From assembly GCA_022652985.1 (NCBI GenBank), contig JALCRY010000002.1, positions 1 to 64,000 on the forward strand: DNA of 64,000 nt. The letters are read 5' to 3'. This document shows, in pieces, positions 8,375 through 15,955 of the stretch. This stretch comes from Eubacteriaceae bacterium (GTDB lineage: Bacteria > Bacillota > Clostridia > Peptostreptococcales > Anaerovoracaceae). The notes under the pieces were generated by a model. That model searched no databases and was not told the origin of the DNA. It was given only the letters and a program-made list of their open reading frames with translations. Position 1 is the first letter of the stretch; each line of letters opens with the position of its first letter. Position numbers and translations under genes: made by a program.

Positions 8375-9529
8375 TCACTTACTGATGCCGTCATCCGTCA
8401 GCCCGTCTCTTGCGAACATCGAATTCAGCACCGAAATATCAGTTGAAACATCCATTACTGTATCCTGATACAGCTCATCAAGCAGTTTGCCGAAAGCCGT
8501 TTCAATATTTCCCAGCGTCTGTTCTATCTCTTTTTTCGCCGCCGCCACATCTTCGCTCTGAACATTTTTCTTTTCAAAATCACTGTAGACATTCACTAGC
8601 TTGACAGTTGTCGGCAGATAATAATCCATGAATCTCCGTATATCCGGCAGCAGCGAAGGCTTCTCCTCGACTCTCTTGAATATCTTTGTGACGATATCCT
8701 CTATATCATCGAGATCCTGCATGACAGAAATATCGGTGATGCTACTTTTCGCGCTCCTGATAGTATCTATGCTCTCATGCCCCTTCTCGAGCACTTCCCT
8801 GAGCTTTCTCTGCTCCTCCGTCTCGTCCTCGCGGCGTCTGCTTTCCTCTGCTTCCTCTTTTGTCCTGTTCTTGAATCTGTCCCTCGCCTCCGCATACTGT
8901 TCGAAAGTATAATCGTTGCCGATGAACCACTTCCCGGTGTCATCTATATGGCCCTCGAGAAACATTTTCTTATCTATCATTTTTTTCAGATCTCTGCTGA
9001 CGGCTTCCGGTCTCCGGCCTGCTTTGGCGGCAAGATCGCTGATTTTGTAAAATTCGGTGCCCTTCATGATCCTTAGATAATTTTTGAACCTTTTTATCCT
9101 GTCGCGGATTTTATTTCCCGCCAGAATACAGCATACGCCTGCGCCCGAGATCCCGGCGAGCAGCAGCGTCACGGCCGCCCCGCCGAAAAAGATAAGAGAA
9201 GATACCGCAGTAATGCCGAACCCTATGGTCCCGCATATGCCTGCTGCGATCATCCCGATGCCGCTGAACGTACCTGCGGGTCTTCTGCTGACAGGGATAG
9301 TCAGAGAAGTATTATCTCTTCCGCTGCGCTTTGAACTTCCGTCCAGATCATTGAAATCAAATGTATCCGGCCTGTCTCCGGACAGCCTGATATCATCCAT
9401 GGACGGTCCGCCGAAAACTGCTTTTTTCACAGTTGAATCGATATCGCGGCTCAGCCTTCCGAAGTCCATTGACCTGACGGCATCATCTATTATTCTGTTT
9501 ATGTCATTGCCAAAATTATTCATACTCAT
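8375..9529 (-). CDS. xpaC: XpaC-like 5-bromo-4-chloroindolyl phosphate hydrolysis family protein
   Basis: The protein has 384 residues. A glycine-rich hydrophobic pair of segments (about residues 90-140) is followed by a conserved cytosolic part containing FKNYLRIMKGTEFYKISDLA and a winged-helix-like stretch. A long charged helical region with DIRRFMDYYLPTTVKLV comes next, typical of the XpaC family that pairs with TelA. The biochemical role is not established. No clear ribosome binding site precedes the ATG. A TATAAT box at about 9536-9541 is so close that the message could be nearly leaderless. Confidence 0.82.
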   Translation of the reverse strand: MSMNNFGNDINRIIDDAVRSMDFGRLSRDIDSTVKKAVFGGPSMDDIRLSGDRPDTFDFNDLDGSSKRSGRDNTSLTIPVSRRPAGTFSGIGMIAAGICGTIGFGITAVSSLIFFGGAAVTLLLAGISGAGVCCILAGNKIRDRIKRFKNYLRIMKGTEFYKISDLAAKAGRRPEAVSRDLKKMIDKKMFLEGHIDDTGKWFIGNDYTFEQYAEARDRFKNRTKEEAEESRRREDETEEQRKLREVLEKGHESIDTIRSAKSSITDISVMQDLDDIEDIVTKIFKRVEEKPSLLPDIRRFMDYYLPTTVKLVNVYSDFEKKNVQSEDVAAAKKEIEQTLGNIETAFGKLLDELYQDTVMDVSTDISVLNSMFARDGLTDDGISK

Positions 9530-9544
9530 AACATCTTATTATAC

Positions 9545-9579
9545 TACAAACAAGGCCGCGCGGTCTATCCCGCGCGGCC
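9545..9579 (-). terminator. intrinsic terminator after the mtnX-like gene
   Basis: GGCCGCGCGG and CCGCGCGGCC form a perfect 10-bp stem with a 6-base loop (9554-9579). On the minus strand TTGTTTG follows. It separates the RuBisCO-like/phosphatase operon from xpaC. Confidence 0.75.
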
Positions 9580-9595
9580 AAATATGTCAGGTCTG

Positions 9596-10249
9596 TTATT
9601 CTGCGTCTGCATCGTCGAACAGCTGATCAAGATACCCGTTTATGTCGAAAAAGTCGCCCCACATATAGAACTTCATTCCTTCATGAGCAAGGTGTCTCGC
9701 CAGATCATCGCGGGCAAAGCAGATGTCAGAGCCCATCGCCATAGCGACATCGGTTATCCCGTCGCCGATCGCTATCGCACTGTCATAATCGTATTGACGC
9801 ATCACATTGTCTTTGCGCATGAGATAGCCGTCTCCCTCGTCCGGAGGCATGAGTTTCATGAATCCTGCCGAGGTATCGACTCCCACGCAGTGCACTGCCA
9901 GGAAACGGTCAAAACGATCGCCGAGTATTTCTTTCACGAACGGCTCGAGCCCTCCTGAAAGAAGCACTACCGGTATACCTTTTCTGTCCGTCAGGTCGAG
10001 GAACTCATCGAACCCCTCGCGCAGAGGAACAGAGCGGTAATATTCCAGCATAGGTCCGATCGAATCCGCAGGCATGCTGTCAAATGCCATATGAAGGACT
10101 TCGTTAAGCTTCAGCTTGCCCGCTTTCATGTCGCTGTTGACCTGTATCATCTGCTCCTGCGGGATCACTCTCATAAGCGCTCCGCTGAGCGTTTCTTCCG
10201 ATGTGACTGTCCCGTCGAAGTCAAGAAATATTATGCTTTCGTATTTCAA
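9596..10249 (-). CDS. MtnX-like HAD phosphatase
   Basis: This 217-residue HAD-superfamily hydrolase has motif I FLDFDGTVT with the nucleophile D10 and acid D12, motif II LLSGG, and motif III/IV GDGITDVAMA. DICFARDD after motif IV is characteristic of MtnX, the 2-hydroxy-3-keto-5-methylthiopentenyl-1-phosphate phosphatase of methionine salvage. It directly follows the RuBisCO-like protein gene (14-base gap), as mtnX follows mtnW in some bacilli. In an anaerobe the next aerobic step is unlikely, so the true substrate may be another keto-sugar phosphate. Confidence 0.75.
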   Translation of the reverse strand: MKYESIIFLDFDGTVTSEETLSGALMRVIPQEQMIQVNSDMKAGKLKLNEVLHMAFDSMPADSIGPMLEYYRSVPLREGFDEFLDLTDRKGIPVVLLSGGLEPFVKEILGDRFDRFLAVHCVGVDTSAGFMKLMPPDEGDGYLMRKDNVMRQYDYDSAIAIGDGITDVAMAMGSDICFARDDLARHLAHEGMKFYMWGDFFDINGYLDQLFDDADAE

Positions 10250-10263
10250 CTGTGCCGCCTTTC

Positions 10264-11577
10264 CTATTTCATCAGATCGAATGAAACATCCGCTCCGAGC
10301 AGCTGAGCCATCTGTGCCAGTTCCTTATGCGTCTTCGCGTATTCCATAACCGGAACACCTTCCATAGCCGCATCGATAGCCTGTCTCATCGACTTCGCGC
10401 CCGCTTCGCTCCCTGCCGGATGACCGTGGATAGCACCGCCTGCAGCCAGAACGATATCTGTGCCGAGGGCCTTGATAGCCTTGTCGACCATCATCTGGTT
10501 CGTGCCGCCGGACACCAGGTAAAGCATAGGCTTTATGTTCCACCAAGGCTGAGTGAAGAACCTGAAGCATCTTGCCAGAGACTTCATCGGGAACGGGAAC
10601 TTGCCCCAAGGATGTCCGTTTATCTGCATGTCGCCGCCGGCGAGTCTGACGAATTTTCCTATTGTCAGCGGTGCACTCAGACCTGTATATGTAGCTCCGC
10701 AGAATACTCCCGCGAAATCGATATGCGCCAGGATAGGAACATCGATATTAGGGTCTTCCGACAGCATCTGCAGTGTGCCGAATCCCGAAGTGTATGTATT
10801 GATCATCAGGCAGTTGGCACCGTACTCGATAGCGCGGTATGCATTGTCTCTGACTTTGTCGATCCTGTCTGTGATATTCGTCGCGTAAAGAGTATGCTCT
10901 CCGGTCTCTTCGAATACCTGCTTTTCCTTCTGCATGAACAGCGTTACTCTGTCCTTCTGCGGGCAGAAATCTTCGTTGCACGGCATGAGTTCATCGTCCT
11001 TGATGATGTCTACGCCGCCCTTTGAAGCCTGATAGAACAGATCCGCGCCCTCTTCAGGAGTCCAGCCTGTGTTAGGTTTGATCATCGCATTGACCAGCGG
11101 TCTGTCATGCACGCCGAGTCTGTCTCTGATGCCTTCTACGCCGAATTTAGGTCCGGTGAACTGCTCTACATATTTTTTCGGGAAAGCGCAGTCTATCATC
11201 TTGATCGGGCCGCTGGCCGAAATGTTGCCGAACAGTGTAGAAAGGATCATCGGGAAGCTCGTTCCCATATTTCTCATAGGATAAGCGATCTGAATGATAT
11301 GCATCGGCGGTGCCGGCGGCTGTACCATATCGTTGCCCATATCAGGCAGTTCATATATAGCTACGACCTTGGCTCCGAATATCTTTTTCTTATCATCAGT
11401 CTCGTGAGAAACCTTTATCCAGGTCCCCGTCGTCTGCTCGTCGGCAATAGCCATGGCGAGTTTTTCGATATCGCTTGTCGGCACATTGCACTGATATGTA
11501 GCAATAATATAGTCATCATCGAATGCTACTTCCGGAAATGCGTACGACATATTGATGTCATCTAACTGTTTGATCAT
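10264..11577 (-). CDS. RuBisCO-like protein (form IV), DK-MTP-1-P enolase type candidate
   Basis: The 437-residue product is a member of the RuBisCO large-subunit superfamily. The metal/carbamate motif GGVDIIKDDE is intact, with the carbamylation lysine at K193 and ligands D195 and E196. K167 in MIKPNTG matches RuBisCO K175, but the following KPK lysine is N169, so it should not fix CO2. GPIKMID near residue 126 keeps the lysine region used as base in MtnW. Other RuBisCO-like proteins act as thiopentulose isomerases or in apionate breakdown, so the reaction is not certain. GGAGG precedes the ATG. It lies between a broken MFS gene and an MtnX-like phosphatase. Confidence 0.88.
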   Translation of the reverse strand: MIKQLDDINMSYAFPEVAFDDDYIIATYQCNVPTSDIEKLAMAIADEQTTGTWIKVSHETDDKKKIFGAKVVAIYELPDMGNDMVQPPAPPMHIIQIAYPMRNMGTSFPMILSTLFGNISASGPIKMIDCAFPKKYVEQFTGPKFGVEGIRDRLGVHDRPLVNAMIKPNTGWTPEEGADLFYQASKGGVDIIKDDELMPCNEDFCPQKDRVTLFMQKEKQVFEETGEHTLYATNITDRIDKVRDNAYRAIEYGANCLMINTYTSGFGTLQMLSEDPNIDVPILAHIDFAGVFCGATYTGLSAPLTIGKFVRLAGGDMQINGHPWGKFPFPMKSLARCFRFFTQPWWNIKPMLYLVSGGTNQMMVDKAIKALGTDIVLAAGGAIHGHPAGSEAGAKSMRQAIDAAMEGVPVMEYAKTHKELAQMAQLLGADVSFDLMK

Positions 11578-11628
11578 ATTGTTTCCTCCTTGAAAATCTT
11601 GATGTAAAAGAGTTGGTTTTCATTTATT

Positions 11629-12885
11629 TCAGTCCACGACTTTACCAAATTTTACTTCTTTGGCCATGAACATCATTACAAGTGCTATACCGGTACAGGC
11701 GACCAGTATCCAGAACAGTGCCGTATAGTTTCCTCCGAGAAGCGATGCTCCTCCGACGAAAAGCGCCCCGGCAACATTGCCTGCCCAAAGCAGAAGCCCC
11801 TCAGACGTGCCCTCGCTCGTAGGATAACAGGATTCAGCAGCCAGCGTCAGAAGCACAGGCGCGCTTCCTATCGTGAAGAAACCGTATATCACGGATGCCG
11901 CCAGCATCCCGCCGAAACCGTTCAGAACGGTGAACAGCAGAAGTCCTATCGCACCCAGGATATTGGCGCCCAGTATGTATCTCAGTCTGCGTCTCTCCTT
12001 GTCTTTGTCGGAAAGCATCGATATCACGAGACTTCCCACAGTGCCGACCGCCAGTATTACTACGCCTATTATGCCGACGTGTGTTGAATCTATGCCTTTG
12101 CCGCCCAGTGTCTGCACAAGAGCTTCGATGTCCGTGAAGAACGTGTTGAATACTCCCAGCATCGCAAAGAAGATAAACAGGCAGAGGATAAAGTTTCTCT
12201 GTTTGAATGCATTTTTCATGCCCGGGCCGAAGTCCGAACGTTCAGCTTCTTTTTCTTCGCACGGCGGTGTGGCCGGTTTATCTTTCACCAGAACGATGAA
12301 CAGTACCGCACCGATTATCGATATCCAGCCGTAAAGCATCAGGATCCCCTTGATGCTCATCGAGGACATCAGCAGAGGCGTCACCAGCAGTCCGGCGCAC
12401 ATGCCGACATATCCCGCAAGGAGCGCAACGCTGTTCGCGGTAGCTCTCTCGTTCTCAGGGAACCATCTTCCTGCGACCAGTCCCGGTGAATTGAGTATGA
12501 ACGGCTGCGCCAGCGAGAAGCCCACGGTAGCCGCGATGAGTCCGCCGAACGATCCTCCGAGGATGCCGCGCATTATCGCGCTGAGAGCCATGAGGATGCA
12601 GCCGAAGCTCACCGATTTCTTGAAGCCCCACTTTTCGAACGCCCACATGACCGGTACTGAAAGTATCACCATCCCGACCATGAAGATCACCGACAGCATG
12701 CTTATCGCGCTGTTGCCTTTGACCGCATCTGTAAAACCGTAGTAATGCCAGGCATCGGTAGTAATTGAAAAGAAAGTAGTTCACATTATCTGTATGAGTA
12801 CGCAATTCAGCGCGTAGACCGCCAGAACCACCCATCTGTACCCGTATACCTTGTAATTAGAGCCGCCATTGCCGGAGCCATCCAT
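11629..12885 (-). pseudogene. MFS transporter interrupted by an in-frame TGA at codon 35
   Basis: Reading from the ATG at 12885, which follows GAGGGTGAT, gives MDGSGNGGSNYKVYGYRWVV and the start of helix 1, then a TGA at 12783-12781. The same frame continues without a gap (TTFFSITTDAWHYYG) into the remaining 384 residues of a normal twelve-helix major facilitator. The missing residue is probably Trp (TGG to TGA). The downstream part alone, from M63 at 12699, would lack helix 1. UGA is an ordinary stop in this genome, so this is best read as a recent nonsense mutation or a base error. The gene heads the operon with the RuBisCO-like protein, so the transporter probably carried its substrate. 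Confidence 0.82.
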
Positions 12886-12988
12886 CAATATCACCCTCAT
12901 TCTGAAAATATCGTAAAAATTTTCTGAATCTTTGTTATGAGTTAAATTATACCTTTATCTAATTTTAGTGTCAAGTATAGAAAATCCC

Positions 12989-13017
12989 TTGAAAAAAGTA
13001 TACTTTGGTTGTAATAT
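12989..13017 (+). promoter_or_regulatory. tetR promoter with operator in its spacer
   Basis: TTGAAA (12989-12994) and TAATAT (13012-13017) are 17 bases apart. The spacer contains the perfect palindrome AAAGTATACTTT (12995-13006). A regulator bound there would block RNA polymerase, which fits autorepression by the TetR protein. A related half-site, AAGTATAG, lies upstream near 12973. Confidence 0.65.
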
Positions 13018-13058
13018 AGAATAGTAATCTAAAAACTGCAGTACCCGAGAGGTGAATT

Positions 13059-13655
13059 ATGGTCACTACCAGAAGAGAATCCAACAAAATCAAGTGCAGA
13101 CAGCGCATCCTGAAAGCTTCGCGCCGCCTGTTCAATTCAAAGGGATATGAGGGGACGATGATTGAAGATATCGCCGAAAAGGCCGATATCTCAAAAGCAA
13201 CTTTTTACAATTACTTTCCGAACAAAGAAAGTCTGCTGCTGGGGACAGCAGAAGATGAACTGGCAATAATACAGGAACTGCTTGAGAACGAACTCAAAGA
13301 CGAACTGAACAGCGACAAAAAACTCCGCGCGGTCATCGAATTTCTCGTTCTTGACGGCCTGCCGTTCATCAATCTTTCGCGCAGGCTCACATACCTGAAC
13401 TCCTGCAAGGACAGTCCGGTATACAAGGTGCGTCTCGGCATCATCAGCATTTTCAAACAGCTGATCGGAGAAGCCATGCAGCAGGGCAGATACAAAGAAG
13501 GCCTTACCGTCGACGAGATCGAAGATGTCTACATGAGCGTCTATCTCGTGACGCAGTTCGAATGGACTCACATCAGCAGCTACTCAGAAGAATTCTGCAA
13601 GGAAAAGCTCAACAAGCTGATGGATACTGTTCTCGCCGGTGTTTACGCCGACTGA
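13059..13655 (+). CDS. TetR/AcrR family transcriptional regulator
   Basis: This 198-residue protein has a typical N-terminal TetR helix-turn-helix: IEDIAEKADISKATFYNYF at about residues 30-49. The C-terminal helical ligand domain shows no recognisable ligand signature. It is divergent from the MFS/RuBisCO-like/phosphatase operon with a 173-bp shared control region, so it probably represses that operon and itself. GAGAGGTG precedes the ATG. Confidence 0.88.
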   Translation: MVTTRRESNKIKCRQRILKASRRLFNSKGYEGTMIEDIAEKADISKATFYNYFPNKESLLLGTAEDELAIIQELLENELKDELNSDKKLRAVIEFLVLDGLPFINLSRRLTYLNSCKDSPVYKVRLGIISIFKQLIGEAMQQGRYKEGLTVDEIEDVYMSVYLVTQFEWTHISSYSEEFCKEKLNKLMDTVLAGVYAD

Positions 13656-13677
13656 CGCAGAAAGCAAAAACAAAGAA

Positions 13678-13717
13678 CCGGCACATGATTTTATCTTTCA
13701 TGTGCCGGATTTTTCTT
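13678..13717 (+). terminator. intrinsic terminator after tetR
   Basis: CCGGCACATGA (13678-13688) pairs perfectly with TCATGTGCCGG (13698-13708). ATTTTTCTT follows. It lies between the tetR stop and the convergent HAD phosphatase gene. Confidence 0.88.
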
Positions 13718-13755
13718 GATTTGATTTTCCTGTTTATTTTTCGTATCCGCGCGGA

Positions 13756-14409
13756 TCACATCGACCTGATGACGCCGAGAAGCTGTATCGGATCTTCTAT
13801 TGTGAACTCCGGCATATCTTCCCGTTCCGCATTTTTCAGCGGATCGGTGACTCCCCAGTCCGCGAGAACGGCCTTCACGCCGGCATTGTGCGCGCACCTG
13901 ATATCATGTATCGTATCGCCGAGCATTACTGCTTCCTGCGGTTCGCTGCCTACGCGTTCCAGCGCTTTCAGCACAGGCTCCGGATCCGGTTTCGCCTTCG
14001 TGCAGTCGTCGACCGCGACTATCGTATCAAAGAAATCATCGATGCCGAACTTCTTCAGGCCTCTCATCGTGGTGTGGGCCAGACGCGATGTAACTATCCC
14101 GCTCTTGTACCCTTCCGCCTTTATCATCGTGAGCATGACCATGGCATTTCTGCACATCCTGATCTGCGATTCGAAATTATCATACTGATATTCACGGTAG
14201 ACCCTGATCGCCTCTTCCGGATCCGAATCGGCAAACATTCTTTCCATCGAATCCGCCAGCGGTTCCCCGAAGGTCCCGTATATTTCTTCGACCGGGTGCT
14301 GCTGCCCTTCCATAGCCATGAAAGCATGCTGCCAGGACTCCACTATTACCTGATTGGTGTCCACGAGTGTCCCGTCGAAATCATAAAGTACCGTTGTAAT
14401 ATCGCTCAT
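13756..14409 (-). CDS. HAD superfamily phosphatase, PpaX/phosphoglycolate phosphatase-like
   Basis: The 217-residue protein has motif I YDFDGTLVDTN, motif II GIVTSR, a conserved lysine in AKPDPEPVLKAL and motif IV MLGDTIHDI. This is the subclass I HAD pattern with a helical cap, as in PpaX pyrophosphatase and Gph. The natural substrate is not fixed. The start codon overlaps the stop of the SecB-like gene (TAATG), so it is the last gene of the secA-prfB-secB-like operon. Confidence 0.85.
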   Translation of the reverse strand: MSDITTVLYDFDGTLVDTNQVIVESWQHAFMAMEGQQHPVEEIYGTFGEPLADSMERMFADSDPEEAIRVYREYQYDNFESQIRMCRNAMVMLTMIKAEGYKSGIVTSRLAHTTMRGLKKFGIDDFFDTIVAVDDCTKAKPDPEPVLKALERVGSEPQEAVMLGDTIHDIRCAHNAGVKAVLADWGVTDPLKNAEREDMPEFTIEDPIQLLGVIRSM

Positions 14410-14795
14410 TAGTTCATGTCCGCGTTGACCTGGACATCCTCCTCCTTCATTTCCACAGGCGGGAGATACAGAGGCTGCATGCCGCAGTTCATCATGATGG
14501 CCGCTACCGTCGCTCTTACGAACGGGAACGCCTCTTTGTATGATTCAACGTGCATCTTTCTCTGGTCATCCGTAGGCTCGATCGTGAATCTGCTGAGCAC
14601 TACGATGTCCATGTTGAACTTGTCCGGATCTTCCTTGTCGCTTATCTTGATGATATCTCTGCCGATGCAGATGCCGTCATCGTAATTGTAGCTGACATTG
14701 TGCGTCGAGTTGATCCCGAGTTCTATCTTGTCCGCTTTTTCTTCCTGATTGTTGAAGCTCAGGCTTTCTACCTGGTATCCCTGAAATTTGATCAT
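14409..14795 (-). CDS. SecB-like protein-export chaperone
   Basis: The 128-residue product resembles SecB in size and in its C-terminal part. FPFVRATVAAIMMNCGMQPL continues to YLPPV and aligns well with the FPYARE...FPQLNLAPV region of E. coli SecB. The N-terminus is a beta-rich stretch, as expected. SecB binds unfolded secretory proteins and hands them to SecA. This is unusual in Gram-positives, but the gene is in the same operon as secA. The start at 14795 follows GGAGG; a longer frame from 14813 lacks one. Assignment is by motif and context. Confidence 0.65.
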   Translation of the reverse strand: MIKFQGYQVESLSFNNQEEKADKIELGINSTHNVSYNYDDGICIGRDIIKISDKEDPDKFNMDIVVLSRFTIEPTDDQRKMHVESYKEAFPFVRATVAAIMMNCGMQPLYLPPVEMKEEDVQVNADMN

Positions 14796-14813
14796 TTTTT
14801 TCCTCCGTTTCAA

Positions 14814-15936
14814 TTATGCGTCCGGCTGCTTCAGCTTTTCGTTGATGAAGTAATCGATGTCACCGTCGAGCACCTTGTCGACATTCCCGACTTCGGCGCC
14901 TGTCCGGTGGTCTTTTACCATCGTGTATGGCTGGAACACGTAGGACCTTATCTGACTGCCCCAGGTTATCTGGCTGAAATCGCCGTGAAGTTCCTTGAGG
15001 TTTTCCTTATGCTCTTCCTCTTTCAATTCTATAAGACGCGATTTGAGTATTCTCATCGCCATGTCTTTATTCTGAAACTGCGATCTTTCATTCTGGCAGC
15101 TGACGACGATATTCGTCGGCAGATGCGTGATGCGTATCGCAGAGTCTGTCTTGTTGACCTTCTGGCCGCCCTTGCCGCTGGAACGAAAAGTATCTATCCT
15201 GATATCGTCCGGATCGATCTCGACTTCGATGTCCTCGCCCATTTCCGGCATGACCTCGACCGCGGCAAAAGACGTATGTCTCCTGCCGGAAGAATCGAAC
15301 GGCGATATCCTGACGAGACGGTGAACGCCTTTCTCGGTCTTGAGATATCCGTAGGCATTACTGCCTTCCACGATTATCGTCGCGCGCGATATGCCGCCTT
15401 CTTCGTTGTCCTGCATATCAACTATCTTGACCTTGAATCCTCTGCTTTCTCCCCAGCGCGTATACATGCGGAGCAGAAGTCCTGCCCAGTCCTGGGCGTC
15501 GGTCCCGCCTGATCCGGCGTGCACCGTAAGTATGGCATTGTTGATATCATATTCTCCGTTGAGCAGTATCTCTATGCGGAACGCCTCGGCTCCCCGCACG
15601 AACTTGTCGTATTCTGCAGTAATTTCCTCGGCCATCTGGTCTCCCTCGGGAGTGCCCGGTGCAGCGCCTTCTTCCTCGGCGAGTGCGATCAGCACTTCGA
15701 GATCTTCCAGCGTCTGCCCTAAAGCCGCAAATCTTTTCATTTTTTCCTCGAGCCGCTTTTTGTCCTGCATGACTGTCTGCGCAGTCTCGCGGTCATCCCA
15801 GAATCCCGGTGATTCCGACTGTCTGGCGAGTCCTTCTATTTCCTTCGACACCTTGTCCGGGTCAAAGGGACTCACCTGCCTCTTTGAGGTCTGCCGTAAG
15901 ATTCGGCAGGTTCATTTTTATTTCTTCTATCTGCAT
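14814..15936 (-). CDS. prfB: peptide chain release factor 2, with programmed +1 frameshift
   Basis: Translation starts at the ATG at 15936 and gives 24 codons ending ...GESL at CTT, where an in-frame TGA (15864-15862) is followed by C. A +1 shift at CTTTGAC continues with Asp and gives a 373-residue RF2. GGTGAG just before the site can act as the stimulating Shine-Dalgarno-like element. The stop-codon recognition motif SPF and the catalytic GKGGQ loop are both present. The protein releases peptides at UGA and UAA, and the frameshift autoregulates its level. It lies between secA and the SecB-like gene, with gaps of about 19 bases. Confidence 0.95.
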
Positions 15937-15955
15937 GTTATCTCCTAATCATGAT

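Noticed and set aside
10264-11577. CO2-fixing RuBisCO
   Set aside because: The second lysine of the KPK motif is Asn and other substrate ligands differ; no phosphoribulokinase is present.
12781-12783. UGA read as Trp or selenocysteine
   Set aside because: Many genes here end in TGA, prfB is intact and uses UGA for its own control, and no hairpin of selenocysteine type follows the codon.
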